DNA from: Lycocorax pyrrhopterus obiensis | Taxonomy: Eukaryota > Chordata > Aves > Passeriformes > Paradisaeidae | Assembly (NCBI GenBank): GCA_014706295.1 | Contig: JACSVZ010000007.1 | Coordinates: 61,391,475 to 61,455,474 of the forward strand | DNA length: 64,000 nt | Direction of reading: 5' to 3' | In this document: in pieces, positions 61,886 through 64,000 of the stretch | How positions within the stretch are numbered: the stretch's first letter is position 1 | How the letters are laid out: each line of letters begins with the position of its first letter | Position numbers and translations under genes: made by a program | The notes under the pieces: generated by a model | The model's input: the letters and a program-made list of their open reading frames with translations, nothing else | What the model was told of the DNA's origin: nothing | Database searches by the model: none

Positions 61886-62000
61886 AATCATAGAATCATA
61901 GAATTGTTAAGTTTGGAAAAGACCTTTAAGGTTACTAAGTCCAGCCTTCAACTCAGAACCACCACCATGTTCACCACTAAACCGTGTCCTCAAAGTGCTC
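61886..62000 (-). mobile_element. CR1-type (Y-like subfamily) 3' end
   Basis: AATCATAGAATCATAGAATT, then AAGTTTGGAAAAGACCTTTA, then CACCACTAAACCGTGTCCTC. Two copies of the 8-base tail repeat are visible. Confidence 0.8.
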
Positions 62001-64000
62001 ACAAAAGAGAGGCAAAGTGACAAAGGCTGAGGCAGTGAAAAGGATTTTTAAACAAGAAGTTTGGCAAAGGGTGGAACAATTAATCATGGTCCCTGTATTG
62101 GCGTGTATCATTGGATTTTCTGACTGAAGTTTTTCTGTGTTTGGGGCAGAGCTAAAGCCTCTTTGCCCTGTGGGTTCCTGGTACCTGGTGAGGGCTGAGC
62201 TTGTCCCACAGGTTTTTCTCAGTGGTGGGACACACTGCCAAACTCTCATAGAAGAGGTACTTTCTTTTGAAACATTAAGTATCTTTAATTTCTCTGAAAC
62301 CTCTTCCTCTCAGTCCAGTCACTAGTGACAGAAATGTGCAAGTGAGGATGTTTGTGGAGAGGACAGACACTATATGATCGGAAAGCTGAGCTAAGCCCTC
62401 TTTTTTAAAATGACATTTTAATACAAGCTCTGTTAACTTCATTAAATGTCTCTGTAGATACTTACCCTGGCATCTTAGAGACTTATCTCTATTCCTATTG
62501 CATTCCAAAGAAGCAAGGAAGTTGATGTCTTATTTTTTACTGGAACCACTAGAACAGAGAAATTTTAACTGAGAGATGACAAAGCTATTTAAGTGTATAA
62601 TTCTGAGCAGTAACTTAAGGCTCTGTAAAAGTAGTCCCCTGAAGGATCTGGATCCAAGCAATTTGCCCAAGATCACACTGAAATTGCGTATCAGAGTGTG
62701 AGGCTTGACTTCCCTGCACTTGGACGCCCTTCTCTTGATGGAGACAGATATTGCACTGCACAGCAGGTGGAGTGGGGAAGGAGGTTGGAGCCAACCTGCT
62801 CCAGCTGCTCTCCTGCCCTTCTGCCCTGTCACAGCCACCCCAGCTCTCCCAATAAGGTGCTTGTGGGCGTCCCATGCCGGGCTAATGGAGCAGGGCTATT
62901 TTAAAGGGTGTGAACAGCAGACGTTTGCTAATTCTGCCTGCTATACAGTGCTTCCATGAGCAATTTTCCTAGGAAGCTGACAGGGCTGAAGGCTGTCCCA
63001 TTTTCCACAGGTATTGCTGGATCCAGGAGAAGATGTTTGCAGAGCCTGTAACTTCGCACATTTCCATTCTGCTTGAGCCTCCCTTCAGCTCTCTGCGGTT
63101 GAGAAGTCAAGAAAAAAGCTGCTGTTGGCAGAATTTGCTCTTGTGCTGAGATTTGGCCTGAGGAGCTCAAGGGTGTGTTTTGGTGAGGTTTGCTTCAGGT
63201 AATTATTTGCCTCTTGGTGCTCTTGGTGGTACCAAAGCTCTATGTGAATGTTAAAGAGTGGATTTTCAAAGAGCTTATAGCTAGTCTAGAGAATATTCCA
63301 GCTAACAATTTATTTTGAAAAGAACTGACTCTCTTAGCTAGAGGGGCTGTCTTTGTTTGGTATGGAGAAGTTTCAAACTCTTCCACTCCAGGTCTTAAGG
63401 AAAGAGATGACTGCAACACTGAGGAGCTAAGGACAGCTATCCACTGACACCTCCATTTTCAGCTTTCCACATCTGGTTAAGTTCATTATGGCATTTTTGC
63501 TTTTACATATGAATCATTAGCTCTTGGCTGTGGCCTGTAGGAAAAAGAGACAGCAATTTTCATGTGCCTGTCCATATTCTTATATAGAAAGGGGATAATA
63601 TTTTTCTAAAATACACTGTGTGAATGCTTCTGTTGCTTCTCTCATCTAAGTACTTCCAAGTTCTCTGCAAACTGTAATCAAACCATTTGTATGATGAGAC
63701 AATTCAAAGAATAAGGAGAAATATCAGATCAGCTTCCATTTATTTTATGAATCCAGAGACAAGCATATATTCCTTTCCTGCTAAGCAATGAGCAGTTCCT
63801 GTTTTATTCAGATGCACTTGAAATGTGAAGTGGGACTACAGTTTATCCGTGCTCTTGTTTTTCTGCTAATGTGCTCAAAATGGGGTTTACTTGGAAAATG
63901 TGCTTTCTTCAGCAGAACTGGAGTCTTCAGCTAAACAGCCTTTCCCAATCTAAGCAGGATAGTAAGTGGAAACGGAGGTTATTCCTCTATTAATCTCCCG

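Larger units (their letters stand above)
59739..64000. other. Non-coding DNA at the right edge
   Basis: Two CR1 pieces (61049-61245 and 61886-62000) are listed separately. The rest shows no exon, RNA gene or tandem array that I recognise. Confidence 0.5.

Noticed and set aside
35229..64000. BMP4 coding exons
   Set aside because: No TGF-beta-family motifs or exons were seen; BMP4 would lie further to the right.

Overview
The window is vertebrate nuclear DNA, almost certainly from a bird and possibly a songbird. It has about 26 recognisable pieces of the CR1 LINE (the dominant avian interspersed repeat), two compact CpG-island promoters, and multi-exon genes with GT-AG introns. Two complete protein-coding genes can be reconstructed exon by exon. 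CNIH1 (cornichon homolog 1, an ER cargo-export receptor) lies on the + strand at 14.05-20.35 kb, has five coding exons and encodes 144 residues. CDKN3 (KAP, a dual-specificity phosphatase acting on CDK2) lies on the - strand at 29.53-24.22 kb, has seven coding exons and encodes 238 residues. They are convergent, with about 3 kb between the CNIH1 polyadenylation signals and the CDKN3 stop codon. The pair matches the conserved vertebrate block GMFB-CNIH1-CDKN3-(gap)-BMP4, read here in the opposite direction to human chromosome 14.

Layout. 0-3.6 kb: AT-rich non-coding DNA ending in a good polyadenylation signal, plausibly the 3' UTR of GMFB (inferred from gene order only). 3.6-13.8 kb: intergenic, with several CR1 copies, a 467-bp solo LTR (5559-6025) and a 1-kb CR1 with a decayed reverse-transcriptase region that stops just short of the CNIH1 CpG island. 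13.8-21.2 kb: CNIH1. 21.2-24.2 kb: convergent intergenic stretch. 24.2-29.9 kb: CDKN3 and its promoter, which carries a CHR element and three CCAAT boxes. 30-64 kb: no gene recognised; by gene order this is the start of the long non-coding interval before BMP4. It holds few CR1 copies between 35.2 and 51.3 kb.

The most unusual object is at 33468-34276. It is an 809-bp insertion bounded by perfect 19-bp terminal inverted repeats and a perfect 6-bp target-site duplication (AGTTTA). Inside are a minisatellite of roughly 59 bp and, on the - strand, one exon resembling the PPP5C (protein phosphatase 5) catalytic domain, still flanked by intron sequence with a good acceptor and donor. It looks like a mobile element that picked up a genomic piece of an unrelated gene. 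No standard family assignment can be made by eye.

Limits: exon boundaries were read by eye using splice consensus and recalled family sequence. No alignments or repeat-library searches were run. CR1 boundaries are accurate to roughly 10-30 bases. Genes outside the window (GMFB, BMP4) are inferred only from known gene order.
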